DNA of 64,000 nucleotides, taken from NCBI RefSeq assembly GCF_030272615.1, contig NC_081406.1, forward strand, positions 462,240,072-462,304,071. The letters are read 5' to 3'. Positions 1 to 11,287 of the stretch are shown here, piece by piece; position 1 is the first letter of the stretch; every line of letters begins with the position of its first letter. This DNA is from Cryptomeria japonica. Lineage: Eukaryota; Streptophyta; Pinopsida; Cupressales; Cupressaceae. The notes under the pieces are model-generated. The model had not been told where the DNA came from. It did not search any database and worked only from the letters and a program-made list of their open reading frames with translations. A program made the position numbers and the translations under genes.

Positions 1-720
1 CCAGTATGTAAAGAATGTCAAATAGGTAAACAGGTCAAAACCTCTTTTAGGAGTATACAAGATAAATGAAATGATGTTCTTGATCTTATTCTTATTGTTT
101 TGTGTGGCCCTGCTAGAGTTAAAAGTTTTCAAGGTAATAGATATTTCATGCTAATCATTGATGATTATTCTAGAATGATGTGGGTTACTTTTCTAAAAGA
201 AAAATCTGAAGCATTTGAAAATTTTAAAATCTTTAAGGCTAAAGTGGAAACTGAGACAGGATTGAAGATTAAATGTTTTAGATCAGATCATGGTGGAAAA
301 TTCACATCCGGTGAGTTTAATAACTTTTGTGACAACCATGGTATAAGAAGAAAATTTTCTACTCCCGGGACACCTCAGCAGAATGGAGCTGTGGAAAGGA
401 AGAAAAGAACTATCTTGGATGTTACTAGAGCAATGATGATGAAAGATAGTCTACCTCATATCTACTAGAGAGAAACAGTGAGTACAATGGTTTATACATA
501 CAACAGAGTACATATAAAGGAGAAACCGGTAAGACACCTTATGAATTATGGTTTGGCAATACACCTATAGTTAAGTATTTCAAAATTTTTGGTAGTAAAT
601 GTTATATCAGGAGAGATGATATCATTGCGAAATTTGATCATAGATGTGATGAAGGAATATTTCTTGCTTATTCTAATGAAATAAAAGCATATAAATGTTA
701 TAACAAGAGATTGTAGAGAA
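1..720 (+). pseudogene. copia integrase (partial, broken)
   Basis: Frame 1 from base 1 reads the end of the GAG-pre-integrase region (CKECQIGKQVK) and the integrase core. The block NGAVERKKRT carries the expected catalytic Glu and FRSDHGGKF the second Asp. The first catalytic Asp is expected just before LCGP, but the sequence reads LIVLCGP, so it is replaced. Stops fall at 67-69 and 466-468. After 468 the frame changes and the downstream block continues (TPYELWFGNTP, IFGSKCYIR, GIFLAYSNE) to about 715. Integrase would insert the cDNA into the genome; this copy cannot act. Identification as copia integrase is firm from motif order and the RT that follows. Confidence 0.85.
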
Positions 721-959
721 TTATGGAGAGTTATAATGTCAAAGTAGATGAACTGAACAAAAGTGAAATAAGAGTTTATGTAGCACCTTTACCGGAATAG
801 AGAGTTGAACCAGTTACTCCGGAAACATCAGAGAATTCTATAGTTACTAAAGAATAGGGAAGAGGAACATAAAGTCAGAAGACTCCTAGGTATGTGAGAT
901 TGAATCATTTTGAAGATCCAATCATGGGGATAAGAGAAATGGAGTCATGATAAGAAGAA

Positions 960-2020
960 GACTAGAAACTAATGAGGTATGTTTAATTTTAGAAGTTGAA
1001 CCGGTATCAGTAATTGAGGCATGTAAAGATAAATATTGGTTGAAAGCTATGGAATAAGAATTAGATCAGATTGAGAAAAATAAAACATGGACCTTGGTTC
1101 CCTAGCTTGAAAATAAAAATGTTATTGGAACTAAATGGGTTTTTAGGAATAAATTGATTGAGGATGGTCAAGTTATAAGGAATAAGGTTAGATTTGTTTG
1201 TAAAGGATATTCTCAAAAGGAAGGAATTGATTATGGAGAAACTTTTGCACCTGTATCTAGGATTGAAGTTGTAAGATTATTTCTTGCCTATGCTGCTTAT
1301 AAAAACTACAAAGTTTATCAGATGGATGTTAAATATCCATTTTTGAATGAGGATATTGATGAGGAAGTTTATATTGAGAAACCTAATTGTTTTTCACTAT
1401 TAGATGATACAAATATGGTTTGCAGGTTAATAAAAGCTTTATATGGTTTCAAACAAGCACCTAGAGCTTGGTATCTAAGGTTGGATAAATATCTTTTGAA
1501 GCTTGGTTTTACTAAGGGCAGTGCTGACAATAATTTATATTATAAAATAACTGATGATGATATACTGATTATTGAATTAATTGTTGATGACATTATTTTT
1601 GGAGGTGAAGACAAGTTATGCATAAAATTTTCTAAGAATATGGAGGAAGAATTGGAGATGTCTATGATTAGTGAGATGAAATTTTTCCTAGGTTTGCAGA
1701 TTACTCAGACTGACAAAGGTATTTTAATCTGTCAAACTAAATATGCTAAGGAATTGTTGAAGAAATTTGGTATGGGAGATTCTAAACCAGTAAGTACTCA
1801 TATGGTTACAACTAAAAAATTGATAAGAAAAGATATTTTTGCACCGGTAATCCTACAAGATACAAATCTGTGATTGGAGGTCTATTTTATTTGGCTCAGA
1901 CTAGGCTTGACATTATGAATGTTGTTTGTATTGTTTCAAGATTTCAAAGTGATCCTAGAGAAAATCATGAGATGGCAATGAAAAGGATTTTTCAGATACT
2001 TGCAAGGTACATCAAAATAT
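960..2020 (+). pseudogene. copia reverse transcriptase (broken)
   Basis: The usual copia RT blocks appear in order: an N-terminal segment with ELDQIEKNKTW near 1060 and GTKWVFRNK near 1130-1150, then VRFVCKGYSQKEGIDY, ETFAPVSR, QMDVKYPFLNEDIDEEVYIEKP, LIKALYGFKQAPRAWY and the catalytic region LIVDDIIFGG. The canonical YVDD has lost its Tyr here (IVDD). The open segment 1154-1873 ends by frameshift; the next frame continues with PTRYKSVIGGLFYLAQTRLDI to about 2000. Stops upstream of 1154 include one at an expected Gln (ME-stop-ELDQ). The enzyme would copy element RNA into cDNA in virus-like particles. The copy is inactive. Confidence 0.88.
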
Positions 2021-2034
2021 GGCTTGTGGTACCC

Positions 2035-2479
2035 TAAAGAGGATAACTTTACTTTATGTGCATATACAGATGTTGACTAGGCTGGAGATGTTGATGACCA
2101 GAAAAATACTTTCGGTGGAGCTTTCTTTCTTGGAAAGAAGTTGGTTTCATGGATCAACAAGAAACAGTCATATAATTCTTTATCTACTGCTGAAGCTAAG
2201 TATGTTGTTGTTGCTACTAACTATACACAAGTTTTATGGATGAAGCAATTGTTGAAGGATATAAAGGTGGATTGTGATGCACCAGTAGTTATTCACTATG
2301 ATAACTCTGCTGCTATTGATATATCAAAGAATCTGGTATTTTATTCTAAAACAAAGCACATATCTATCAAGTATAACTTTTTGAAGTCAAAGGTGGAAGC
2401 AAATGAAGTTAGACTAGTTTATATGAACACTAAAGAGAAGATTGTAGATATTTTCACTAAACCTTTGCCCAAGGAATAA
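2035..2479 (+). pseudogene. copia RNase H and C-terminus of pol
   Basis: Copia RNase H motifs are present: YTDVD-stop-AGD (the stop replaces an expected Trp, TGG to TAG), FGGAFFLGKKLVSW, SLSTAEAKYV, HYDNSAAIDIS and the C-terminal DIFTKPLPKE before the stop at 2477-2479. The clean run is 2141-2479. RNase H would degrade template RNA during reverse transcription. After the stop there is non-coding sequence to the polypurine tract, including a purine-rich run near 2615 (TTAGGGGGAG) that may be a second, degenerate tract. The call is firm from motif order; the protein is not functional because of the stop and the upstream frameshift. Confidence 0.88.
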
Positions 2480-2869
2480 TTTGAGTACCTAAGAGACAGA
2501 TTGGGATTTTTTGCCCCTCTGGTAGAGACTTGATTGATGTGGTTTGGCATCAGTCCAACATGCATTATCATAGATACTATTCATTTTGACACTGATGTGG
2601 GGATGCTACTTCTTAGGGGGAGTAGTCAGCTTTGTGATTCAGTGGCTTATGTTTTTGCTTTAATATTTTTGTCAGATTTTTGGCTTTGATGTCAAAGGGG
2701 TAATGATATTGATGTGAAAAAGGAAGAGAAATTCCGAGCTTTATAGAGATATTATTTACAGGAGGAGTTTGGTCTTTATTTTAGAGCTATTTGTGGGAGA
2801 TTATTGGTTGTCTTCCATTGGGGGAGACTTGTTTGACATTTCTTGGTACTTAGATGTTTTTCACATCTA

Positions 2870-2960
2870 GTGTTGTCATCAATGCAAAAGGGGGAGATTG
2901 TTGGCCTTTTGGTGGAATTGATTATGTGATGCATTGATGTTTTGTCATTGATGCCAACAC
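2870..2960 (+). promoter_or_regulatory. C1 polypurine tract and enclosing inverted repeat
   Basis: The polypurine tract AAAAGGGGGAGA (about 2886-2897) directly precedes the LTR start TGTTGGCC at 2899 and would prime plus-strand DNA synthesis. It is bracketed by complementary arms: GTGTTGTCATCAATG (2870-2884) and CATTGATGCCAACAC (2946-2960), with one mismatch. The outer arm is in internal sequence and the inner arm is about 50 bp inside U3. The same arrangement occurs in copies A, B and C. Confidence 0.75.
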
Positions 2961-3134
2961 TAGCTATTTGGATGCTTTACCGACACCATTCTGGTCCGGA
3001 TAGGTTGAGTGGTTTTTGGTTAACTTGGATACGACATGATCTGGTAAGCTTTGATATAGTCTAGTGATTAAATTGACTTGTTTATGATACTCATACTCAT
3101 ATTTGTTCAGTTGGTTTTGGTCTGGTGATCAGAT
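2899..3134 (+). repeat. C1 3' LTR, first part
   Basis: The LTR starts TGTTGGCC immediately after the polypurine tract. It is interrupted at 3134 by the chromovirus, with an imperfect 5 bp duplication: CAGAT at 3130-3134 and TAGAT at 18197-18201. The remainder lies at 18202-19236. The joined LTR would be about 1.27 kb. The matching 5' LTR is outside the window. Confidence 0.8.
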
Positions 3135-5269
3135 TGGTGCAGGAGCACCTAGTTGAGTAAAAACTCTCCTTTTTAAGTTTTTCATGCTTTCATGTTTGTA
3201 ATGTCTTGTGTTAGGTTTATGATGTTTTTTTAGGTTGTTGTGTGTCTTTTCTAGTGGTTTTGATCTCATTTTGTGCTCAAGAGGTCAAGTTTTACCTTTC
3301 AAGACTTGAGTTGACAATTTTGGCAAAAAATGTGTAAAATTGCCTAAAAGGTCTCAAAATGCGTTCCAAAGCATTGAAAAATGTTTAATAAGTGTTTTTT
3401 AGCATTTCTTAGGTTTTTAGATGAGTTGACAAGGTTTGGTTGTCAAAGATGTCATTTTGTGCAACAAAAGTTGCTCACCTTGTTGAAAAGTTGTCATTTT
3501 TGAAGTCAAAAATGTGAAAAAATAATGCTATAGAAATATGTCCATATAGGAAATCTTAAATAAATCAAAAAACCTTTAAATAGGCCACCATATTCCTTGT
3601 ATAGGGTTGGAAGATATGAAACAAAGTCATTTTTTTCAATAAAAGGAGTTCATTTTCTGGTTTCCATGGCAATTTGAACTTGTTTTGAGTAACAGTCCGT
3701 ACTGTAGCATATTTTGTCCATACTATACCTTGTAGGAAGTGTTCCTAGTGGTTATCCAATTCTCTCCAAGTAATCCTTGCATTGGTTTTCCATTTGCAAG
3801 TTGATTACATAAAATTTCTTCCATTTTGTGTGCTCACTGCCCTGTCAAGGGTTTGGGGTCTAAAAATGTAACAACTTGACTAATCTAGGCCTGGGCTCCC
3901 ACCAAATGGATTTGGTAAAGTTTCTATGCATGTATATAATGTACATAAGTTTCTTTTATGCCAAGATTATGATGGAAAAGATGAGTTTGAGCACTTATTA
4001 GGCAAGTTGTCTAACTTGGCTAGTAATCTTCTTTTATGCTCAAAATTTGGATTCTAAGCATCAAGTGATGAAACAAACATGGATAGAGGTCTGCACCTAT
4101 CCTAGAAGATTTTTTAAGGGATTGGATCACCAAAATTTATCCATTTTTGCATTATAAAGTGTCACTATTTGTAAAGGGCAGCAAACTCCCTGTTTTGGGA
4201 AATATATTGGTTTTTGGCACCAAGATTGTCTTTGAAACCTTCTATGCATGAAGAACTCACCATACTTGTTCAAGGAAGAGTTAAATTGTTGTTAAAAGGT
4301 TTATATATGCTTTGGTGGAGGCATTTTAGAAGTTCTAACCCTCCTTTGTGCAGAGATAATAGTGAAAAGACAGAAAAACAGTGAAAATGATTGTTTTTGT
4401 CAACTTTTATAGCTAGTGTGCCAAGTGTTTGGAAAAATGACAAGTGTAAAGTGTTTGAACAGTGATCTCCAAGGTGTGGTAGAGCCCAATGGTCATTTTT
4501 TGGCCTTGGTTTGTGAAGGAGAAGTGTATTTAATAAAGAAATCTTGAAACACCTCTTGAAACCCTACAAAAGTGCCATAAATAGTGGACAGTCCTTATTT
4601 TGCATTGACAGAGGCCTAAACCATGAAAATCTATTAGCTTATACCTCCAAAACATCAACCAAGATAATTTTGTTGGAGGAATTTCCCATCGTTGGGTTGG
4701 GTGAACAAAAAAGTGCCAATTAGCCTTCCACGGGCTACTAGCCTTTTGTGCCTATTTCACAAAAAATGCTTAACCCGATTTGAATAAGGTTAAGGAGACT
4801 TGCTAAGTTAGTTGAAAGTCATTTGAAAACTCAATAAGAACCATTGAAAATCCTTTTTAGCAGGATAAATTCCATTGTTGACTTAATCCAAGCATTGGTG
4901 GGTTTGAGTAACCTAGAGCAAGGCAAGGTTGAACCTTCAAAGCATGAATAAAACTATGAATAGCCCTTAAACCTCCTTCTTGGGACATTGGAGGAGGTCA
5001 ATTTACAGTCAAGGGACAGCAAGGGTGAGCAAGAGTATGTTTGGGAGTGGAGTGACTAGTTAAGCAAGGTAATGAAAGCTTGAGTAAGGAAGGAATTACA
5101 ATACATTGGGTGATTGGTTGAGGGGTGTATGAGGTGTTGAGAAACTAGAAATCAAAAATTGAAATCACAACCAAAAGGAGGAATTAAAAACTTTGTCCTT
5201 GAGAATGATTTGAGGTTGTTTAAACAATTTAAGAACCATTGAGTAGCTTCTCTCACAATCTCCCTATCA
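3135..5269 (+). repeat. chromovirus 5' LTR (2.1 kb)
   Basis: The 2135 bp LTR runs from TGGTGCAGGAGCACC to CTCCCTATCA. It matches the 3' LTR (9935-10308 plus 17028-18196) along most of its length, but about 0.6 kb of its distal part (roughly 4637-5228) has no counterpart there. A candidate core promoter (CCATAAATAG) lies near 4573. No convincing reading frame is seen inside. Confidence 0.85.
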
Positions 5270-5272
5270 TAG

Positions 5273-5286
5273 TGGTATCAGATCCA
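5273..5286 (+). other. chromovirus primer-binding site (tRNA-Met type)
   Basis: TGGTATCAGATCC starts three bases after the LTR end. Its first ten bases match the plant initiator tRNA-Met 3' end complement (TGGTATCAGA); the usual following GC is changed. It would prime minus-strand synthesis. Confidence 0.8.
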
Positions 5287-5323
5287 ACAAAAGTTTTAGG
5301 AGAAAAGGATTATTAGGAGAAAC

Positions 5324-6235
5324 ATGGTGAGTAATGTTGAGTTAGCCAAGAAGGTCGAAGACCAAGAAGAAGAAAATAGAGCACTCATAGAAAGGTTGGA
5401 TCAACTAGCTATGAAGTTAGCTGAAGTAGAAGTCAAAACTAAAGAAGTCCATGATAAGGTTGGAGATCAGGGTAAAATGGTGGCCATAGAAGATGAGGTC
5501 CCCATACCTGACCATGTTATTGAGCAAGAACAATTCTTGAAGGCTTTGATAGCTATGAGTGGTATAACCTTAGAGGGAGTGGCTCTTTTCAGTGGAAAGA
5601 TGGATCCAGATGCTCTTATAGAATGGATCGAAGTTCTAGAAAACCATTTTGAATGTGATGGAATAACTGAAGCACAAAAGGTTAAGGTAGCAAAATCAAG
5701 GTTCAGAGGGGCAGCCTTAACTTGGTGGAAGTTCATCCAAGAGGAAAGGATGAAATAAGGTAAGAAACCAATAGCCACCTGGAAAGCAATGGTAGCCAAA
5801 ATAAAAGAAACCTACCATCCTGAAGGCTATGAAGTCCAACTTCATAGGAAAAGACAAAATTTGAGACAAAAAGACTTAGATGTTAGTAGTTACACTGAGG
5901 AGTTTCGAAAATAGTGCATGAGGTCTAGGGTAGTAGAGGATGAGATTATAAAAGTGGCAAGGTACTTGATCGGATTGAGATGGAACATCTAGCAAGAGAT
6001 GAGTTTGTTATGCCCACAAACAATACACAAGTGTTATCAACTAGCACTTAAAGTGGAAGAGAAAATTAGGAGGAAGCAAGAACAAAGCAACAGATGAAGA
6101 GGTAGGGGAAGAGATGGTAGAGGACATAGAGGTAGTTTTGGGGGAAGGAGCATAGATCAATGATCCCAGGGAGAGTCTAAACTTATAGAGCAAAGTGGGG
6201 ATTCTTAGAGCAAACCAACTATAGGGGTAGGGGAT
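5324..6235 (+). pseudogene. chromovirus Gag (broken)
   Basis: ATG at 5324 starts a 144-codon open segment: an N-terminal coiled-coil-like stretch (VELAKKVEDQEEENRALIERL), then the gypsy gag core with LFSGKMDPDALIEWIEVLENHF and SRFRGAALTWWKFI. It stops at TAA 5756-5758, and the same frame continues through KKPIATWKAMVAKI, TYHPEGYE and SYTEEFRK to an Arg/Gly-rich tail (RGRGRDGRGHRG) near 6100. Several further stops fall in that stretch (for example at 5912-5914). At about 6210-6235 the coding frame shifts by one to the pol frame. Gag would form the particle shell. The family call is firm. Confidence 0.82.
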
Positions 6236-6800
6236 CGAGCAACCTGCGTAGGGGTAGATCTAATGGACTGGGGAGAGGGTCCTACTTCTCCACCATGAAG
6301 TATTATAACTATAAAAAGTTAGGCCACCCTACCTATAGATGCCCAGAGAAGCCTAGTTCATCTTATAGTGGTGAGAAGAGGGTAAATTATGTTCAAGAAG
6401 ATGGAGGTAATACCAAAACTTCAGCATTAAACCTAGCTTCATAAGATGGTGAGAGTTTAATGATCAAGAGAGTGTTAATGAAGAAGCCACATAGTAAAGA
6501 GGTCTCATAGAGAAGAGCATTGTTCAGGATTAAGTGTAAAATGATGGGAAAGGTGTGTAAGGTGATCATAGATTCGGGATCCATAGATAACATCATATCA
6601 TAGGAAGCAGTAAGTAAATTGAAACTACCTAGGATACAACACAAGGAACCATACAAGGTCATGTGGTTAAATAAGGGACAACATGTGCTAGTAAATGAGC
6701 AAGCCTGGGTACATTTCTACATAGGTGGATACAAAGATAGGATTCTATGTGACATCCTTCCTATGGATGCTTGCCACCTACTATTGGGTAGACCATGGTA
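6236..6800 (+). pseudogene. chromovirus zinc knuckle and aspartic protease (broken)
   Basis: In frame 1 a nucleocapsid knuckle is recognisable but damaged: YYNYKKLGHPTYRC (about 6300-6345) has Tyr in place of two zinc-binding Cys, each a TGT to TAT change, so only GH and the last Cys remain. The aspartic protease follows with the active-site triad intact (VIIDSGSIDNIIS, about 6560-6600) and the C-terminal block LLLGRPW (about 6780-6798). Stops interrupt after ALNLAS, after HSKEVS, after NIIS and after LLLGRPW; an expected Gln fits the last two well. The protease would process Gag-Pol. Motif-based call, confident. Confidence 0.84.
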
Positions 6801-8420
6801 GTTTTACAAGAAAGCACAACATGATGGGGAAAGAAACTCCTACTCATTTCAAAAAGATGAAGTAACCTATCATATTCAATCCCTCAATGAAGAAGGAGAG
6901 AGCAACAACAACAAAGTGCCTAACATCTTGTTAGTGGATGAGAAAGAATTCATAAAAACACTAGAAGAAGGTGAAGGAGTGGGATTTGCACTCATAGTGA
7001 AACCTAAGGAAGAAAAGATAGAAAAGAAAGTTGAGATAGCATATGAGGTGCAACAGATCCTTGATAACTTCAAAGCAATAATCAGTGATGGTACACCTGC
7101 AGCCTTACCACCTCCTAGAGCCATAAGCCATTAGATTGATTTCATACCTGGAACCTCTTTACCCAATAAGGCAGCCTATAAGATGACCCCTAAACAAAAT
7201 GAAGAGGTAGCAAGACAAATACAAGAACTCTTAGACCAAGGGCTGATTAGGAAGAATATTAGTCCTTGTGTAGTACCTACAGTGTTGGCATCTAGGAAGG
7301 GTGGAACATGGAGACTTTGCACATATTCTAGAGCCATAAACAAGATCACCATCAGATACAGATTTCCCATACCTGGGATAGAGAATTTGATGGATTTCTT
7401 GGGGGGTGCACAGTATTTCAGTAAGATTGACTTGAAGAGTGGTTACCATCAGATAAGAATCAAAGAGGGTGATGAATGGAAGACAACTTTCAAAATGAAT
7501 GAGGGTCTCTATGAGTGGCTTGTCATGCCATTTGGATTCTCTAATGCTCCCAACACATTCATGAGACTCATGAATGAATTTTTACATGATTTCATTGGCA
7601 AGTTTGTTGTTGTGTATTTAGATGATATTCTTATTTTTAGTAAAACTAACGAAGAGCATCTAAATCATTTAGCTATTATTTTGAGCAAGTTCTATGATGA
7701 ACAACTAACCATTAATCTAGAGAAGTGTGATTTTATGAAGTAAGAATTGGTCTATCTTGGTTTTGTTGTATCTGGAGGCAATCTAAAAAAGGATCAATCT
7801 AAAGTTGCAGCAATAACTAGTTGGCCAACTCCCAAAATAGCCAGTGATGTCAGAAGCTTTCATGGTTTAGCACAATTTTATAGGAAATTCATCAGGGGAT
7901 TCAGTGAGATTTGTGCCTGTATGTTAGACACAATCAAAGGGGGTGTAAAGGTAAAGTTTCAGTGGACGGATGCAACCAATAAAGGGTTTGAATTATTGAA
8001 AATTAAAGTAGCTTCTCAACTAGTGCTCATTTTACCTAGTTTTGATAAGCTTTTTACTATTGAATGTGATGCTAGCAATATTGTTGTAGGAGCTATTTTA
8101 AGTCAAGACAATAGACCAGTTGCATTCTTTAGTGAGAAGTTGAATGATGCCAAGAAAAATTACTCTTCCTATGATTTAGAACTTTATGCATTAGTACAGG
8201 CACTTAGGAAATCGAGATATTATCTTCTTCCTAAAGAATTTGTTGTATACATAGATAATCAAGCATTAAGTTTCTTGAACTCATAGGACAAACTGAATCA
8301 TAGGCATGTTAAATAGGTAAAGTACTTGCAAGCTTACACTTTTACTCTTAAGCATAAGAAGGCTTAGTTGAATAAAGTAGCAGATGCTTTGAGTAGGAGG
8401 TTGTTAACTCTGCATGAGAT
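6801..8420 (+). pseudogene. chromovirus reverse transcriptase and RNase H (broken)
   Basis: All blocks lie in one frame. [50 protein letters not shown] and the catalytic [11 protein letters not shown] (about 7616-7648); then LEKCDFMK-stop-ELVYLGF, ITSWPTPK and VRSFHGLAQFYRKFI. RNase H: FTIECDASNIVVGAILSQ, RPVAFFSEKLN, ELYALVQALRKSRYYL, VYIDNQALSFLNS, then KVADALSRR. Stops at 7132, 7741, 8284, 8314 and 8366 are TAG or TAA. There is no frameshift across this 1.6 kb, so point stops are the only visible breaks. The RT catalytic Asp pair is intact. Function (cDNA synthesis) is known for the family; this copy is dead. Confidence 0.9.
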
Positions 8421-8559
8421 TCAAGTACAGAGCATTGGTATATATAGTTTTAAAGATATGTATCCTACTGATGATGATTTTCTTGAAGCTTATAAAGTTT
8501 GTCAAGATTTTGAGAATCATTTCCATGGTGCATATGTTGCTTTCACTTTGCAGGATGGT

Positions 8560-9912
8560 TTGTTATTCAGGGGTGGACATTTATGTGTGCCAAAAGGTTC
8601 TATGAGAGAGAACCTCATTCAGGAGAAGCATAATGGGTTCTTAAGTGGGCATTTTGGTCTCAACAAGACCTTAGAGTTGGTTCAAAGGTTCTATTATTGG
8701 CCTAAGATGTAGAGCGACATAAGGAGGTATGTTGAGTAGTGTTTGGTATGTCAGAAAGAAAAAGGTAATTCCTCCAATGCTAGTTTATATCAGCCTCTTC
8801 CCATTCCACATAGGCCTTGGGATTGCATTAGTATGGATTTTGTGGTAGGATTACCTAGAACTCAAGCACGATTTGATAGCATCTTTGTAGTAGTTGACAG
8901 ATTTAGCAAAATGGCTCATTTTATTCCTTTTAAGACAACATATGATGCAAGTCATATTGCTTACTTGTTTTTCAAAGAAGTTGTTAGAATACATGGTTTT
9001 CCTACTAGCATTGTTTCAAATAGAGATGTAAAATTTATTGGTCATTTCTGGAAAACATTATGTAAGAGACTGGGTACTAATCTCTCTTTTGGTTCAGCTT
9101 ATCATCCAAAAACTCATGGCCAAACTAAGGTTGTGATCAGGTCTCTTGGAAACTTGCTTAGGTATTTGACAAAGGAATATGGACAAAGTTGGGATCAACT
9201 CATTCATCAAGCAGAATATGCCTACAATGATAGTGTCAACCGGTCTACAGGTAAAAGCCCTTTTGAAGTTGTTTATGGTATGCATCCAAGGCGTATAATG
9301 GAGTTGATGGATATAACTAACTTGCAGCCTAAGAGTGGAACAACAGATGACATGGCTCAATCCATGAAGGAGGTTCATGAGCAAGTAAGAAAGGCTCTTT
9401 AGGATACCTCCCAAAAAGTCAAGGCAAGAGTGGATGCTACAAAAAGAGATGTTTACTTTTCTATAGGAGAATATGTGATGGTTCATTTGAACAAGGCAAG
9501 TCTGCAAAAAGGAGTTCCAAGAAAACTTCAGATGAGGAGAATAGGCCCTTGCAAAATCTTGGCTAAGTATGGGTCTAATGCTTACAAAGTTGATTTGCCT
9601 ACTGATATTTCTTTGTCTCCCATTTTTAATGTTGCAGATTTGATTTCTTTCAAGGGGCAGCCACCTAAGGAGATTCAAAGATTTTCAAATGTTACACAGT
9701 CCCTTTCTAATCTTTCTTTTTCTCCTCTCTCTTTTCCTCAAGCAGAACAGGTTCTAGACTCTAGGGTTCTCAAGAAGACAAGGAATCACACCTATATGGA
9801 GCACCTAGTCAAATGGAAGGATAAGCCTCTCTTAGAGGCCACATGGATACATGAAGCTAACTTTCAACAAGCTAGAATACCTTCTTCTTTTCTACCTCAA
9901 GGAGTCACATGA
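8560..9912 (+). pseudogene. chromovirus integrase with C-terminal chromodomain (broken)
   Basis: The zinc-binding HHCC region is at about 8630-8760 (HNGFLSGHFGLNKTLELV, then C-x2-C in CLVCQ), with stops at 8710 and 8737. The core has the first Asp (CISMDFVVGLP) and second Asp (IVSNRDVKFIGHFW). The catalytic Glu expected in the GQTE motif is Lys (HGQTKVV, near 9120), a single G-to-A change. A stop at 9400 (KAL-stop-DT) precedes the C-terminal domain. The last part (about 9760-9900) reads RNHTYMEHLVKWKDKP and ATWIHEANF, a chromodomain, which in chromoviruses targets integration to heterochromatin. Translation ends at 9910-9912. Inactive because of the stops and the Glu change. Confidence 0.9.
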
Positions 9913-9922
9913 CTTCTTTGTC

Positions 9923-9934
9923 TTTGGGGGAGTA
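9923..9934 (+). other. chromovirus polypurine tract
   Basis: The G-rich run TTTGGGGGAGTA lies directly before the 3' LTR start TGGTGCAGG at 9935. It would prime plus-strand synthesis. Confidence 0.75.
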
Positions 9935-10308
9935 TGGTGCAGGAGCACCTAGTTGAGTAAAAACTCTCCTTTTTGAGTCTTTCATGCTTTCATGTTTGTA
10001 ATGTCTTGTGGTAGGTTTATGATGTTGTTTTAGGTTGTTGTGTGTCTTTTCTAGTGGTTTTGATCTCATTATTTGCTCAAGAGGTCAAGTTTTACCTTTC
10101 AGGACTTGAGTTGACAATTTTGGCAAAAATATGTAAAATTGCCTAAAAGGTCTCAAAATGCTTTCCAAACCATTGGAACATGTTTAATAAGTGTGTTTAG
10201 GCATTTCATAGGTGTTTAGATGAGTTTATGAGGTTTGGTTGTCAAAGATGTCATTTTGTGCAACAAAAGTTGCTCGCCTTGTTGAAAAGTTGTCATTTTT
10301 GAAGTCAA
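9935..10308 (+). repeat. chromovirus 3' LTR, first part
   Basis: Nearly identical to 3135-3508 of the 5' LTR. It is cut at 10308 by copy A. The 5 bases before the cut are GTCAA (10304-10308); CTCAA follows the insertion at 17028-17032, a target duplication with one mismatch. Confidence 0.88.
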
Positions 10309-11216
10309 TGTTGGCATATGGACACTCCAATGAGACATTGTGTGTGATTGAAGGTTTTGTCATTGATGGAAACCTTGCAATCCTATGGAACCGACAAAGC
10401 ATTACTTAGGCAACCTTGCAATCTTATGGCACCAGAAAATCATTACTCAAGCAACCTTGCAATCCTATGGCACCGACAAGACATTATACCGACAAAGCAT
10501 TACTCAAACAAAAGGGTGCTCCGGCATCAATAAAATCAATCTACAACGGCACTGGCACAGAAGATGTACACCAGCACAGAAGGAAATATGTATACCGGCA
10601 CAAAGGTCGACAGGATTTTTGATATGTAATATTTTGTTTATCATTGTAAGCCGACTTGGCAAATTGTAAAATGACTCTTGTATATAAAAGAGATCATTGT
10701 AGGCATTTGTAGGATATGGATAGAAAGCAATAAATAAATTATAAGACAGACCTAATATGCGAATTGTAAGTCAAGGGTATATGTAAAGAACAGAGCAAGA
10801 ACCAATATTGAATCTGGTATTGAAGATGCTATTGTAAAGTAGTACAGAATATTGGATTTGTGTAAATCCTCATTGTAAGTCAGTGTGACTTCTTATTGAG
10901 CAGTGAGCTCTAGGCAGTTGGCCTTCCTGCATGTGCAGGCCCCTATTGTAAGTAATATTCTCTTATTGGCCAATAAGTGAATATTGTGGGTCACAAATCC
11001 CACCGAGGTTTTTCCCACATCGGATTTCCTCGTTAAACATCTTGTGTTATGGTGTTCTTTTCATGTGGATGCTTTTGATTATGTTATTTGCATTAATTCT
11101 TGCATACCGATATACTGTTACTTTATATTCTACATATTTAGTTTTAAGAAAATTTCATTATCAGTCAGATACTGATTCACCCCCCCCCCCTCTCAGTATC
11201 TGTGGGAACCCTAACA
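10309..11216 (+). repeat. copy A 5' LTR (908 bp)
   Basis: TGTTGGCATATGG to CCCTAACA. U3 carries about three copies of a 41 bp repeat (10371-10510) built on AACCTTGCAATCCTATGGCA. A TATA box (TATATAAAAG) is at 10681-10690. The 3' end holds a ten-C run (11181-11190) followed by CTCAGTATCTG. Short reading frames across the U3 repeat are by-products of the repeat. Confidence 0.9.
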
Positions 11217-11218
11217 AT

Positions 11219-11230
11219 TGGTATCAGAGC
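11219..11230 (+). other. copy A primer-binding site (initiator tRNA-Met)
   Basis: TGGTATCAGAGC, the standard plant copia primer site complementary to initiator tRNA-Met, begins two bases after the LTR end. Confidence 0.92.
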
Positions 11231-11287
11231 TTGGTCCTCTATTTTCAAAAGCCTAACAACTTGAGGAAGATCTGGACACCGGTAAAG

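Noticed and set aside
5467-5799. Minus-strand frames opposite gag and pol (5467-5799, 9094-9678, 12877-13266, 50800-51189 plus strand and similar)
   Set aside because: Shadows of the coding strand; the sense frames carry recognised motifs and these do not.
10348-10669. Overlapping open frames with a recurring YGTDKALLRQPCN-like pattern (also 16229-16432, 47618-47973, 53439-53803)
   Set aside because: They are translations of the 41 bp U3 minisatellite in three frames and on LTR copies; the pattern follows the DNA repeat, not a protein.
10984-11175. Cys/Phe-rich open frame across the LTR 3' part (also 16787-16978, 47065-47256, 52805-53083, 24214-24459, 62716-62985)
   Set aside because: Sits in the shared LTR 3' module of each family, ahead of the primer site; hydrophobic by composition and not an independent gene.
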